Below, in pieces: positions 8,769 through 16,121 of a stretch of DNA of 36,656 nucleotides. The notes under the pieces are model-generated. The model saw only the letters and a list, made by a program, of their open reading frames with translations, did not search any database and had not been told where the DNA came from. Positions within the stretch are counted from its first letter, which is position 1, and the number at the start of each line of letters is the position of its first letter. The DNA lies in contig JAIFMS010000029.1 in the NCBI GenBank assembly GCA_020048335.1, forward strand, positions 1-36,656, written 5' to 3'. Source of the stretch: Methylococcaceae bacterium. Its GTDB lineage: Bacteria; Pseudomonadota; Gammaproteobacteria; Methylococcales; Methylomonadaceae. Both the position numbers and the translations under genes were made by a program.

Positions 8769-10295
8769 ATGCTCACTATTCCTTTGTATTTTGAATTACC
8801 CAATAATTTAACGGCTAAAAAACTCATTGATAAACTGGGAAAAAAATATTCGCTGCACTTTATTTCTCAGCATTATACGTTTAAAACCTTTTATGACTGT
8901 TTTGATTGGCGACTGTATCAAGCAGATTTGCTCTGTGAATTACAACAATCGCAACATGAATCTGTTTTGCGCTTGCAACAACGTAAAACAGGAAAATCCA
9001 TCATCGAACTTGCAATGGATAATGCCCCTGTTTTTGCCAACGACATCACCGATAAACCGCTACGCAGACAACTGGCGGCTTTGTTGGAAATGCGTGCCTT
9101 ATTGCCCATTACCACCTTGGATTTTCAAGTTTCGCGCTGGGTTATTTTGAACAAAAAAAACCAACCAGTGCTGCATCTTAGGCTGGAAGCCTATAGCGAA
9201 TTTAAACAGCGATTGTTGCTTGAACCAGTGCCGCGCTATGGAAAAATAGCCAAAGAAATCGTCAATTTTTTAACCCAATCGTTAGCACTCACGCCTGCCA
9301 ATCAGCCTGTTTTAGTCAGCGCGTTAAAAAGTCAAGGGCGTAAACCCGCTGATTATTCTTCAAAATTTGCCTTATCGCTTGAACCGAGCCAATCTGCGGA
9401 TAAAGCCATTCGGACAATTTTTAAACAATTACTGCTTGCGATTAAACGCAATGAACCAGGTACGATTGATGCGTTGGACAGCGAATTTTTACACGATTTT
9501 CGCGTCGCCGTCCGACGAATGCGCACGGCATTAGGGCAGTTTAAAGCCTTGCTACCCAAAAAAATAGGCAATCAGCAGCGGGAATTTTTTGCTTGGTTGG
9601 GGCAGATTACCAGTACGCCGCGCGACTTGGATGTGTATTTGTTAAACTTTCCTGCCTATCAAGCCAGTTTGCCGAAAAAAATTCGACCTGCGTTAGCCCC
9701 TTTGCAAGTGTTATTAAAGCAAAAACAAGGAGTAGCACAGAAAGAGTTGGCGCAAAACCTCACCTCGCCTCATTATTTGTCACAGATGATTGCTTGGGAG
9801 GATTATCTGGCACAAAGTAAATTGACCCCCTCCGCAAAACCCATCAAACCGCTGGCAGATAAAAAAATTTGGTGTACCTTTCAACAGGTTTTAGGGAAAG
9901 GACAAAAAATCACCGCGTCCTCCGACCCTGTGTTGTTGCACGATTTGCGCAAAACCTGTAAAAAATTGCGTTATTTACTCGAATTTTTCCAAAGTTTATA
10001 TCCTGTAGGCGACATGAAAATTTTAATTGCAACATTAAAAGGCTTTCAGGAAGTGTTAGGCGATTTTCAAGATTATGAAGTGCAAGAATTAACCTTGCGT
10101 GATTTTAGTCAACAAATGCGCGAGGAAGGCGTTGCAGAAGCCACGTTTATAGCGATGGAAACGTTGATTGCCAAATTAGAAACAAAACGCTGCCAAGCCC
10201 GAGCGGACTTTGCAGGACGTTTTGCCGATTTTAGTGCAGAGGATAAGCAAAAAATGTTTACAACGCTGTTTGCAGGTAATAGCGTTGCCGAATAG
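8769..10295 (+). CDS. CYTH-like and CHAD domain protein (polyphosphate-associated)
   Basis: The C-terminal part is a CHAD domain, an all-helical, basic domain known in other bacteria to bind inorganic polyphosphate. Two matching helical halves carry the conserved histidines: [11 protein letters not shown] (His242) with RDLDVY at about 285-290, and [17 protein letters not shown] (His391). The first ~185 residues look like a worn CYTH (triphosphate tunnel) domain. [10 protein letters not shown] and [12 protein letters not shown] match the family layout, but the ExExK signature expected at the very start is replaced by [10 protein letters not shown], so triphosphatase activity is doubtful. The 508-residue length is normal for CYTH-CHAD proteins. 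It is divergent from the PhoU-kinase operon and its 3' end overlaps the convergent acr3 gene by 38 bases. It is likely cytoplasmic and granule-associated. Confidence 0.9.
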   Translation: MLTIPLYFELPNNLTAKKLIDKLGKKYSLHFISQHYTFKTFYDCFDWRLYQADLLCELQQSQHESVLRLQQRKTGKSIIELAMDNAPVFANDITDKPLRRQLAALLEMRALLPITTLDFQVSRWVILNKKNQPVLHLRLEAYSEFKQRLLLEPVPRYGKIAKEIVNFLTQSLALTPANQPVLVSALKSQGRKPADYSSKFALSLEPSQSADKAIRTIFKQLLLAIKRNEPGTIDALDSEFLHDFRVAVRRMRTALGQFKALLPKKIGNQQREFFAWLGQITSTPRDLDVYLLNFPAYQASLPKKIRPALAPLQVLLKQKQGVAQKELAQNLTSPHYLSQMIAWEDYLAQSKLTPSAKPIKPLADKKIWCTFQQVLGKGQKITASSDPVLLHDLRKTCKKLRYLLEFFQSLYPVGDMKILIATLKGFQEVLGDFQDYEVQELTLRDFSQQMREEGVAEATFIAMETLIAKLETKRCQARADFAGRFADFSAEDKQKMFTTLFAGNSVAE

Positions 10296-11310
10296 CAAAT
10301 GCGGCTTTGACTAATAAAATCAACACGGGTACTTCAATTAAAGGCCCAATCACCGCCGCAAACGCTTGTCCTGAATTAACCCCAAATACCGCAATGGCAA
10401 CGGCAATGGCTAATTCAAAGTTATTGCCTGCTGCGGTAAACGCAAGCGTCGCACTGACAGGATAATTTGCCCCCGCTTTGGCAGACATATAAAAAGTACC
10501 TAAAAACATCAACAGAAAATACAAGGTCAGCGGGACGGCTAAACGCAACACATCCAGCGGTAATTGGACAATTACCTCGCCTTTCAAGGAAAACATCAGC
10601 AAAATAGTAAACAGCAATGCAATCAAGGTCAGCGGACTGATTTTAGGGATAAACACTTCGTCATACCAACGTTGCCCTTTTTGTTTTAACAGCACAAAGC
10701 GAGTTAGCATCCCTGCAAAAAAGGGAATCCCTAAATAAATCAATACACTTTCTGCCACTTGCCATAAACTGACGCTAACGTTTAGCCCAGAGGCAATCCC
10801 TAACCAAGCGGGCAGGACGTTGATAAACAGATAGCAGTAAAACGAAAAAAACAGCAGTTGAAAAATGGAATTGAAGGCTACCAGTCCTGCACAATAATCC
10901 GTATCGCCATCGGCGAGTTCATTCCACACCAACACCATCGCAATACACCGCGCTAATCCGATGATAATTAAACCGACCATATAATCAGGGGTATCGCGCA
11001 AGAACAGCACCGCTAATCCAAACATCAACAGTGGACCAATCAACCAATTTTGCAGTAACGATAACAGTAAAATTTTGCGATTTTTAAAAACCGCGCCCAG
11101 CGTTTCATATTTTACTTTTGCCAACGGTGGATACATCATTAAAATCAAGCCAATTGCTATCGGAATCGAGGTTGTCCCCACTTGCAACTGCGTTAATGCT
11201 TGGCTGAACGGCGGATAAAAATAGCCCACCGCTACGCCAGTTGCCATCGCGATAAAAATCCACAAGGTTAAAAAGCGTTCAATAAAACCTAAATGTTTTG
11301 GTGGATTCAT
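10258..11310 (-). CDS. acr3: Acr3-family arsenite efflux permease
   Basis: This integral membrane carrier exports arsenite across the inner membrane. About ten hydrophobic helices are visible. The family's essential cysteine lies in [13 protein letters not shown] (Cys122 from the chosen start), and [16 protein letters not shown] near the C-terminus is also characteristic. It is the Acr3 (BART superfamily) type, not the 12-helix ArsB type. I place the start at the ATG at 11310, one base after the arsC stop; a TTG at 11325 is in frame but would overlap arsC. The operon order is arsR, arsC, acr3. The last 38 bases overlap the 3' end of the CYTH-CHAD gene on the other strand, leaving no room for a separate terminator. 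Some databases call this gene arsB. Confidence 0.95.
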   Translation of the reverse strand: MNPPKHLGFIERFLTLWIFIAMATGVAVGYFYPPFSQALTQLQVGTTSIPIAIGLILMMYPPLAKVKYETLGAVFKNRKILLLSLLQNWLIGPLLMFGLAVLFLRDTPDYMVGLIIIGLARCIAMVLVWNELADGDTDYCAGLVAFNSIFQLLFFSFYCYLFINVLPAWLGIASGLNVSVSLWQVAESVLIYLGIPFFAGMLTRFVLLKQKGQRWYDEVFIPKISPLTLIALLFTILLMFSLKGEVIVQLPLDVLRLAVPLTLYFLLMFLGTFYMSAKAGANYPVSATLAFTAAGNNFELAIAVAIAVFGVNSGQAFAAVIGPLIEVPVLILLVKAAFAIRQRYYLQTAL

Positions 11311-11311
11311 G

Positions 11312-11785
11312 TTAATTTTCACCAATTTGCGCCAGTAAAACGGTTAATTCGGCATCGGTTAAATCGTCCAGCGGTAACGCCAGCAGCGCGGTAATGCGTT
11401 TTTCCAATGCGGCATAAGTATTTTCAAATGCGGCGATAATCTGCGCCTCTGAGCCTGTAACGTGGGCGGGGTCAGGTAAACCCCAATGCACTTTTACCGC
11501 ACTGTTTAAATAGGCAGGACACACTTCCCCTGCGGCGTTATCGCAGACAGTGATAGCAATATCAATCGGTTGTTCGATGAAATCATCCCACGATTGACTG
11601 CGATAGCCTGCCGTGCTTAAGCCATGTCGCTCTAATGTTGCTAACGCATGGTCATTGACTTTTCCCGTGGGAAAACTGCCAGCGGAATAGGCTTGAATCC
11701 GTCCTTTGCCAAGTTGATTGAATAACGCCTCGCCTAAAATACTGCGGCATGAATTGCCAGTGCATAGCACGATTACATTTAACAT
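11312..11785 (-). CDS. arsC: Arsenate reductase, low-molecular-weight phosphatase fold
   Basis: This enzyme reduces arsenate to arsenite, which Acr3 then exports. The active-site loop is CTGNSCRS (Cys8, Arg14), matching CX5R of low-molecular-weight tyrosine phosphatases. Cys81 and Cys89 in CDNAAGEVC provide the redox relay of thioredoxin-coupled ArsC, and an aspartate in GLPDPA (Asp105) is the general acid. The ribosome-binding site AGGA is 8 bases from the ATG. It lies 63 bases after arsR and 1 base before acr3. An extended tail after about residue 135 is slightly longer than in Bacillus ArsC. Confidence 0.95.
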   Translation of the reverse strand: MLNVIVLCTGNSCRSILGEALFNQLGKGRIQAYSAGSFPTGKVNDHALATLERHGLSTAGYRSQSWDDFIEQPIDIAITVCDNAAGEVCPAYLNSAVKVHWGLPDPAHVTGSEAQIIAAFENTYAALEKRITALLALPLDDLTDAELTVLLAQIGEN

Positions 11786-11820
11786 GAAAAAATCCTGTTG
11801 GGTGAGTAAACTAATATCTT

Positions 11821-11840
11821 TATATACGGATAAGCATATA
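11821..11840 (-). promoter_or_regulatory. Possible ArsR operator between arsR and arsC
   Basis: An A/T-rich partial dyad, TATATAC..GCATATA, stands in the 63-base gap between arsR and arsC. ArsR repressors bind such dyads, so this could be a second operator or an internal promoter site. Arms are only about 5-7 bases and not perfect. Confidence 0.3.
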
Positions 11841-11848
11841 TCATAACC

Positions 11849-12214
11849 CTAAAAAAATGCGCCGCAACTATTTTCTCTTCCCTGTTGATGAATTTGCAAC
11901 CGCTGCAAGTCGTCTTGATAGGTTTTTTGTGTGGCAACTGCTTGTGACGTGGCGGCTAAAATATCCATTGCCCAAGCGGGTAACTCAGGATTGATTTGGT
12001 AATACACCCATTGTCCCTCGCGCTTATCCAGCAACAAACCGAGCTGTCGCAATTGTGCTAAATGGCGTGATATTTTAGGTTGTGATAAGGCTAAAGCGCG
12101 GGTCAAATCACACACGCATAATTGCCCTTTTTCATAGAGCAACATCATACAGCGCAAGCGGGTTTCATCACTGAGGGCTTTAAAATACAGGTCAGGGCTA
12201 AGTGTCAGGGTCAT
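11849..12214 (-). CDS. arsR: ArsR/SmtB-family arsenite-responsive repressor
   Basis: This is a winged-helix repressor that leaves DNA when arsenite or antimonite binds. The metal-binding motif LCVCDL (Cys33, Cys35) sits at the start of the DNA-binding region. The recognition helix follows at about 44-56 (SQPKISRHLAQLR) and the beta-wing near residues 60-75 (REGQWVYYQI). It is 121 residues, a normal length. It is the first gene of the ars operon and therefore probably controls itself, arsC and acr3. It is divergent from the small membrane-protein gene at 12324, so the 109-base gap between them should hold both promoters. I saw no clear ribosome-binding site. Confidence 0.95.
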   Translation of the reverse strand: MTLTLSPDLYFKALSDETRLRCMMLLYEKGQLCVCDLTRALALSQPKISRHLAQLRQLGLLLDKREGQWVYYQINPELPAWAMDILAATSQAVATQKTYQDDLQRLQIHQQGRENSCGAFF

Positions 12215-12323
12215 AAGAATGGGGGGAAAGTTAAGGGAAAATAACCGCCGTGTTGAGTTTGTGTTTTGTATTTTCCTTACACAATGGGTAACATGGGCTA
12301 TTTATTGAATCCTGCAAAAAATT

Positions 12324-12794
12324 ATGTCAAGTCCGTTAAACGCCGCCACAACGCCAGCCAATTTCACTCTGCTTTGGGTTATCATTGTTTGTTTTGTGTT
12401 GCTACAAGGTCTGTCTATCGTACTGTGTCAGACCCTTGCCACGCAAATCCAACAGCCAATCGCCCAAGAACAGGTAGTTTTAATTCGCACCTTGCTGTAT
12501 GTGCTGACTATTGTGTTATTTCCGCTTACTCGGTTAATTCGTTATAGCCAAGTGCGGTTAAATCAAACCATGCCAGGGGAAAAAACCGCCCAGCAGCGTT
12601 ATTTTTTCACCGTGCTAGTCTCGCAAGTGCTGATTTCCAGCGTTGGGTTATTTGGTTTTATCCTATTTATAGTGGGCGACACTTTTAACACGTTGATTAT
12701 TTTTAGTGGTTTGGCACTGTTAGGCTTTTTTTTATACCGCCCGCTCCAAGCCGAATACGACAGCATTGTTGCTGCCTTAACCCATTCAGATTAA
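12324..12794 (+). CDS. Small four-helix membrane protein, function unknown
   Basis: I do not recognise the family. The 156-residue protein has about four hydrophobic helices, at roughly 14-37, 52-70, 93-114 and 117-139, with a short charged loop after the second (RYSQVRLNQT) and an acidic C-terminal end. It is the first gene of a likely three-gene operon: the next gene starts 12 bases after its stop. The ATG at 12324 is chosen as the first methionine before a hydrophobic segment; no good ribosome-binding site is visible. It is divergent from arsR, but nothing in the sequence ties it to arsenic. Confidence 0.7.
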   Translation: MSSPLNAATTPANFTLLWVIIVCFVLLQGLSIVLCQTLATQIQQPIAQEQVVLIRTLLYVLTIVLFPLTRLIRYSQVRLNQTMPGEKTAQQRYFFTVLVSQVLISSVGLFGFILFIVGDTFNTLIIFSGLALLGFFLYRPLQAEYDSIVAALTHSD

Positions 12795-12806
12795 CCGAGG
12801 CTCTTC

Positions 12807-13448
12807 ATGGCATTTACCCCTAGTTTATTACCCACCCTAATCGAAGCAATTAGCGAAACCATTGCTGAAAATGCCGAACACGTTACCGCTTTAGACCAAG
12901 CGATTGGCGATGGCGACCACGTTATTAATTTGCAACGTGGACTTGCCGCTTTAACCGCGCAAAGTGAAGCATTAGCGCAACTGGATTGGGCAGCCGCTTT
13001 GCAAAAAATCGGCATGACGTTAATGTCAACCGTGGGCGGCGCGTCGGGGTCTTTATACGGCACATTATTTTTAGCGATGAGCAAAGCGTGTCAACAGCAA
13101 CCCCTCACAATGTCTAATGTAGGAGCGGTTTTTCATCAAGGAGTTGAAGCCATGAAACAGCGTGGAAAATCCGATGTGGGTGAAAAAACCATGTTGGATG
13201 TGCTGATTCCTGTTGCCACACAATTACAACACGCCACGCAGCAACAAATGGATTTAAGCTCTATATTAGACAGTCTCGAAGCAGTGGCTATCGCAGGCAT
13301 GGAATCGACTCAACCAATGCTTGCCACCAAAGGACGCGCTTCTTTTTTAGCCGAACGCAGTCGGGGCTGGATTGACGCAGGCGCAAAAACCGCACAATTG
13401 ATGATTTGTGCTATCACCGCTGTTTTGCGGGTACAAACTGCGCAATAA
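12807..13448 (+). CDS. DhaL-like (dihydroxyacetone kinase ADP-binding subunit) protein
   Basis: DhaL holds ADP and two metal ions and, in classical systems, works with DhaK and DhaM to phosphorylate dihydroxyacetone from phosphoenolpyruvate. The metal-binding loop DQAIGDGDH lies at about residues 29-37, and the nucleotide-binding segment VGGASGSLYGTLF follows at about 72-84. The C-terminal segment RASFLAERSRGWIDAGA is the family's lid region, where GHxDPGA is more usual. The 213-residue length is normal for DhaL. The start has GAGG 7 bases upstream. No DhaK or DhaM gene is in the window, so the substrate is uncertain; the protein could act with a distant DhaK or serve another role. A VOC gene follows 24 bases later. 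Confidence 0.9.
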   Translation: MAFTPSLLPTLIEAISETIAENAEHVTALDQAIGDGDHVINLQRGLAALTAQSEALAQLDWAAALQKIGMTLMSTVGGASGSLYGTLFLAMSKACQQQPLTMSNVGAVFHQGVEAMKQRGKSDVGEKTMLDVLIPVATQLQHATQQQMDLSSILDSLEAVAIAGMESTQPMLATKGRASFLAERSRGWIDAGAKTAQLMICAITAVLRVQTAQ

Positions 13449-13472
13449 TTTTTTTAACGCTAGGAACAGACT

Positions 13473-13862
13473 ATGAGTAGTGACACACCCGCTTTTTTGC
13501 ACATCGACCATCACAGTGTTTTATCCGCCGATATTGGCAAATCGAAATTTTTTTTCCACACCATTTTGGGTTTAGAAATTGACCCAGCCCGCCCAGCATT
13601 AAGTTTTGATGGCTTATGGTTTAAATTAGGCAGTAGCGGACAAACTTTGCATTGTATTTGTTTGCCTTCGCAAGACCCTGTGGACAATCGCCCCGAACAT
13701 GGCGGATTAGACCGACACGTTGCTTTAAAAATCAGCTCTCTTGACCCCTTAGTCGCGCGTTTGGAAGCCCATGCTATTTTTTATACTAAAAGCAAATCAG
13801 GAAGGCGCGCGATTTTTTTCCGCGACCCCGATGGCAATGCGATTGAAGTGATTGAGGCTTAA
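13473..13862 (+). CDS. VOC-family (glyoxalase I / dioxygenase fold) protein
   Basis: This is a small vicinal-oxygen-chelate protein of 129 residues with the paired beta-alpha-beta-beta-beta layout. Likely metal ligands are His in HIDHHSV (near residue 12), His in LDRHVAL (near 80) and Glu in NAIEVIE (near 126). FFRDPDGNAIEV is the usual closing motif. It may be a lyase, isomerase, dioxygenase or binding protein; the exact reaction cannot be read. AGGA is 8 bases before the ATG. It follows the dhaL-like gene by 24 bases, so a role in triose or methylglyoxal chemistry is conceivable but only inferred. A terminator hairpin follows the stop. Confidence 0.88.
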   Translation: MSSDTPAFLHIDHHSVLSADIGKSKFFFHTILGLEIDPARPALSFDGLWFKLGSSGQTLHCICLPSQDPVDNRPEHGGLDRHVALKISSLDPLVARLEAHAIFYTKSKSGRRAIFFRDPDGNAIEVIEA

Positions 13863-13864
13863 AT

Positions 13865-13903
13865 AAAAAACCGCCCTTCCGTTTCCTCAAGGGCGGTGGT
13901 TTA
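13865..13903. terminator. Hairpin repeat, copy 1 (bidirectional terminator between convergent genes)
   Basis: ACCGCCCTT (13870-13878) pairs perfectly with AAGGGCGGT (13889-13897) around a 10-base loop containing GTTTCCT. It is flanked by an A run and T-rich bases, so it can act in both directions. It lies between the VOC gene (plus) and the vapC-like gene (minus). Confidence 0.85.
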
Positions 13904-13917
13904 TAGTGATAAAATAG

Positions 13918-14316
13918 TTACGTTGTATCACGCAATAACACCAAGCTCTTAATTCTTTCAAAATGTTTCACATTGCCTGTTGCAAGTTTTAAATTGTGTT
14001 GTAAAGCCGTTGCACCAATCAATAAATCTTCGGTTTCAATCAATTGCCCTTTTTGTTTCAACTCTTTATAAGTTTTGGCGGCTTGTTCAGCGCAATTAAA
14101 ATCAAACGGCAAGATTGTCATATTGCTAAACATGGCTTTCCAGTATAAATCTTCGTTTGTATTGTCGCCGCGCAATAATTCATAAACCGTTATAATGGAA
14201 ATTGCGAAACGATAAGATTCCAGCGTGAGTTGATAAAGAAAGGTTTTGTCTTTATCGTTTTTCTTGGCGCGTTTATGGGCAATTAACACATTGGTATCGA
14301 GGCAGATTATTTCCAT
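13918..14316 (-). CDS. PIN-domain ribonuclease toxin (VapC type), module 1
   Basis: This is a type II toxin; VapC proteins cut specific RNAs, often tRNA or rRNA, with a Mg2+ centre. Acidic residues fit the PIN active site: Asp7 in LDTNVLI, Glu in TVYELLRG near 46, Asp/Glu in ETEDLLIGATAL near 96-98, and the closing ATGNVKHFERI pattern. The 132-residue length is normal. The ATG overlaps the antitoxin stop by 10 bases, so translation is coupled. Transcription is leftward, ending at the copy 1 hairpin. Confidence 0.9.
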   Translation of the reverse strand: MEIICLDTNVLIAHKRAKKNDKDKTFLYQLTLESYRFAISIITVYELLRGDNTNEDLYWKAMFSNMTILPFDFNCAEQAAKTYKELKQKGQLIETEDLLIGATALQHNLKLATGNVKHFERIKSLVLLRDTT

Positions 14317-14528
14317 GATGCAAAATGCTGTCTTTTTTCTGTAATAAATTGATATTCTTGCTCGGTCATTTCGGGGCTTTCGAGTAAAAAATGTTGAAAA
14401 TCCGTTAAGCTGTTTTCTTCATCGGTGGGGACAATGAGTAATTTGACCCGTTTTGCGGTGAAATCTTTGGGCAGTTGAACAGAAATACAGCCGTTGATGA
14501 CTTCGGTATAGTGTTTAATAGCTTGCAT
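14307..14528 (-). CDS. Antitoxin partner of the VapC-like toxin, module 1
   Basis: This 73-residue protein begins MQAIKHYTEVINGCISVQLP. The short beta-rich N-terminus followed by a helical, charged C-terminus fits an AbrB/DUF2281-like antitoxin, but the family is not certain. I chose the ATG at 14528 because GGAGAA stands at 14535-14540, 6 bases upstream. An upstream start at 14567 would add a segment lying in the promoter and hairpin region. It overlaps the toxin by 10 bases. Confidence 0.8.
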   Translation of the reverse strand: MQAIKHYTEVINGCISVQLPKDFTAKRVKLLIVPTDEENSLTDFQHFLLESPEMTEQEYQFITEKRQHFASWK

Positions 14529-14549
14529 GACTTTTTCTCCATAAAGCAA

Positions 14550-14611
14550 AAAGCAAAAGTGTACCACATAAAAAACCGCCCTTAAGTTTCCTAAAAGGGC
14601 GATGGTTTTAA
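14550..14611. repeat. Hairpin repeat, copy 2, with shared promoter-proximal extension
   Basis: ACCGCCCTT (14575-14583) faces AAGGGCGAT (14595-14603), one mismatch, with the same GTTTCCT loop core and an oligo-T tail. To the left the sequence GTGTACCACATAAAAAA is shared with copy 3. Read on the minus strand this extension gives TACACT, a possible -10 for antitoxin 1. The stop codon of the next toxin (14608-14610) lies at the edge of the repeat. Confidence 0.75.
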
Positions 14612-15021
14612 AATAAATTTTGTCTTTTCAAAAAATCTGCGGGTGTTAAAATTTCAATAAATTCAAAAGGATGTAGAACCAATAAATCTTTATCACCTGT
14701 CACAATAAAATCGGCATGACCATTAACAGCCACTTCCAAAAACTTATTATCTTTACTGTCGCGACAGGCAGAAATCGTTTTTTTGATAATAATTTTTTCA
14801 GAAACAGTGCGTAATGTGTTTAATAACGTTTTTCGGGTTTGAATGTGTACATATTTATCAAATTTTGCCGCCAATAATTTTTCTTCCAATTCGTTATACG
14901 TTGCGTCTGAAATCAATAACTGCATGGTATCAATAGCATAAGTGAGTGCTTTGTCGGGTGTCGAATTTTTTTTTAAAGCGGCACTAATGAAAATATTGGT
15001 ATCGAAAACAACTTTAATCAT
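14608..15021 (-). CDS. PIN-domain toxin (COG1569-like), module 2
   Basis: This is a second PIN ribonuclease of 137 residues, unlike the first in sequence. Active-site acids: Asp7 in VFDTNIFISA, Glu in TYNELEEKL near 44, Asp in CRDSKDNKFLE near 90, and DFIVTGDKDLL near 104-114. The pattern fits the subgroup annotated as 'putative toxin component, PIN family'. The start overlaps the antitoxin stop by 8 bases. It ends against hairpin copy 2, which probably stops its transcript. Confidence 0.88.
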   Translation of the reverse strand: MIKVVFDTNIFISAALKKNSTPDKALTYAIDTMQLLISDATYNELEEKLLAAKFDKYVHIQTRKTLLNTLRTVSEKIIIKKTISACRDSKDNKFLEVAVNGHADFIVTGDKDLLVLHPFEFIEILTPADFLKRQNLF

Positions 15022-15223
15022 TGAGTAATTGCGCCAGCTCGCTTTCTGTTAAGCCATTGTCGAAAGCTTGTTGCTGCACATCGGCTAGAGCTTGTTTAAA
15101 TTGCTGCTTGGCTTTATTTTCAGTCAGTGCTTTTTGTAACGCCTGAATAATAAATTCATTCATGTTTACAACGGTTTTTAGTTCAAAGTCCAGTTGTTCG
15201 GGGATTTCAATAGCAAGTTGCAT
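15014..15223 (-). CDS. Antitoxin partner of the PIN toxin, module 2
   Basis: This 69-residue protein opens with a short strand (MQLAIEIPEQLDFEL) followed by helices (NEFIIQALQKALTEN), the layout of a ribbon-helix-helix DNA-binding antitoxin. The acidic C-terminus (TESELAQLLND) would wrap the toxin. AAGGAG lies upstream of the ATG. It probably represses its own promoter, which lies in the extension of hairpin copy 3. Confidence 0.8.
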   Translation of the reverse strand: MQLAIEIPEQLDFELKTVVNMNEFIIQALQKALTENKAKQQFKQALADVQQQAFDNGLTESELAQLLND

Positions 15224-15252
15224 GGTTTTTTATCTCCTTGGTTTCAAATTCT

Positions 15253-15312
15253 GACAAAAGTGTACCACATAAAAAACCGCCCTTCAGTTTCCTAGAAGGG
15301 CGGTGGTTTTGT
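15253..15312. repeat. Hairpin repeat, copy 3, with the same extension as copy 2
   Basis: ACCGCCCTT (15276-15284) pairs perfectly with AAGGGCGGT (15296-15304) around the same loop type. The left flank AAAAGTGTACCACATAAAA is the same as at copy 2, so the shared segment is longer than the hairpin itself. It separates module 2 (minus) from higBA (plus). Confidence 0.8.
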
Positions 15313-15334
15313 ATAGTTTAATCCGTTGAATGAA

Positions 15335-15363
15335 TTGATTGTTAGCGTATTTACAAGTACACT
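15335..15363 (+). promoter_or_regulatory. Candidate higBA promoter
   Basis: TTGATT (15335-15340) and TACACT (15358-15363) are spaced by 17 bases and lie just upstream of the higB ribosome-binding site. The -10 TACACT recurs in the putative antitoxin promoters at copies 2 and 3. Confidence 0.45.
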
Positions 15364-15389
15364 TCATCCCAAAAAGGGAAGTTATCCTT

Positions 15390-15698
15390 ATGCGCATCAT
15401 AGCGAAAAGCACATTAAAAAAGTTTTGGGAACAATCAGCTTACAAAGATGCTGAAAGTGTATTAACTAGTTGGTATGAAGAGGTACGAAAAGCCGATTGG
15501 AAAACACCGCAGGCTATAAAAGCTCAGTATAGTCATGCCAGTATTTGCAAAAATAACCGTGTGGTTTTCAATATCGGCGGTAATAAATACCGTCTGGTTG
15601 TGGAAATGCAATACCGCGCGGGTATTGTTTGGATTAAATTTATAGGTACGCATGAGCAATATGACAAAATTAAAGTAGAGGCTATTGATGAATATTAA
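15390..15698 (+). CDS. higB: HigB-type mRNA interferase toxin
   Basis: This is a RelE-fold toxin of 102 residues from the chosen ATG at 15390. The family pattern is clear: MRIIAKSTLKKFWEQ at the start, SWYEEVRKADWKTP in the middle, then NRVVFNIGGNKYRLVV and VWIKFIGTHEQYDKI near the end. HigB cuts mRNA on the ribosome. AGGGAAG stands about 9 bases before the ATG. An in-frame start at 15339 would extend into the promoter. The toxin precedes the antitoxin, the usual higBA order. Confidence 0.93.
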   Translation: MRIIAKSTLKKFWEQSAYKDAESVLTSWYEEVRKADWKTPQAIKAQYSHASICKNNRVVFNIGGNKYRLVVEMQYRAGIVWIKFIGTHEQYDKIKVEAIDEY

Positions 15699-16044
15699 AC
15701 CGATACACAATGACGAGGATTTGCAGCGTACTTTTGAGCGGCTTGAGATGATTTTTCAGGCGGAAGAGGGGTCGCCCGAAGCCGATGAAATGGAGGTTTT
15801 AGTGACGTTGATTGAAGCCTATGAAAACAAACATTATGCGATTGCGCCGCCTGACCCAATTGATGCTATTCGTTTTAGGATGGAACAACAAGCGTTGACA
15901 CCACGCGACCTTGAGCCTTTCATCGGCAGTTGCGGACGGGTTTCGGAAATTCTTAATCGCAAACGCTCGTTGAGTCTAAGAATGATAAAACAACTGCATG
16001 AGGGTTTGAATATTCCGTATGAAAGTTTGTTGGCGGGTTTTTAA
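15688..16044 (+). CDS. higA: HigA-type antitoxin with helix-turn-helix
   Basis: This 118-residue antitoxin opens MNIKPIHNDEDLQRTFERLE and ends in an XRE-type helix-turn-helix (QALTPRDLEPFIG, then GRVSEILNRKRSLSLRMIKQL). It neutralises HigB and probably represses the operon. The ATG at 15688 has AGAGG about 6 bases upstream and overlaps the higB stop by 11 bases. A TTG directly before it is less likely. Confidence 0.93.
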   Translation: MNIKPIHNDEDLQRTFERLEMIFQAEEGSPEADEMEVLVTLIEAYENKHYAIAPPDPIDAIRFRMEQQALTPRDLEPFIGSCGRVSEILNRKRSLSLRMIKQLHEGLNIPYESLLAGF

Positions 16045-16073
16045 TTGTGTCGTTGTGACACTTGTGCATACCA

Positions 16074-16115
16074 TAAAAAAACCGCCCCTAAGTTTCCTCA
16101 AGGGCGGTGGTTTTG
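16074..16115. terminator. Hairpin repeat, copy 4
   Basis: ACCGCCCCT (16081-16089) faces AAGGGCGGT (16100-16108), one mismatch, with the same GTTTCCT loop core, A-run lead and T-run tail as the other copies. It stands behind higA and before the convergent protease gene. Confidence 0.8.
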
Positions 16116-16121
16116 TAAGGG

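Noticed and set aside
12266..12547. 93-residue open frame overlapping the four-helix membrane protein
   Set aside because: It has no recognisable motif, overlaps a better-supported frame with clear membrane helices and coupling to dhaL.
13865..16115. The evenly repeated hairpins considered as a CRISPR array
   Set aside because: Spacing is 500-800 bases with genes between copies; there are no short unique spacers and no cas genes.
13865..16115. Hairpin copies considered as integron attC sites
   Set aside because: The hairpins are short, lack R' and R'' core sites with GTTRRRY, and no integrase gene is present; terminator-like structure explains them better.
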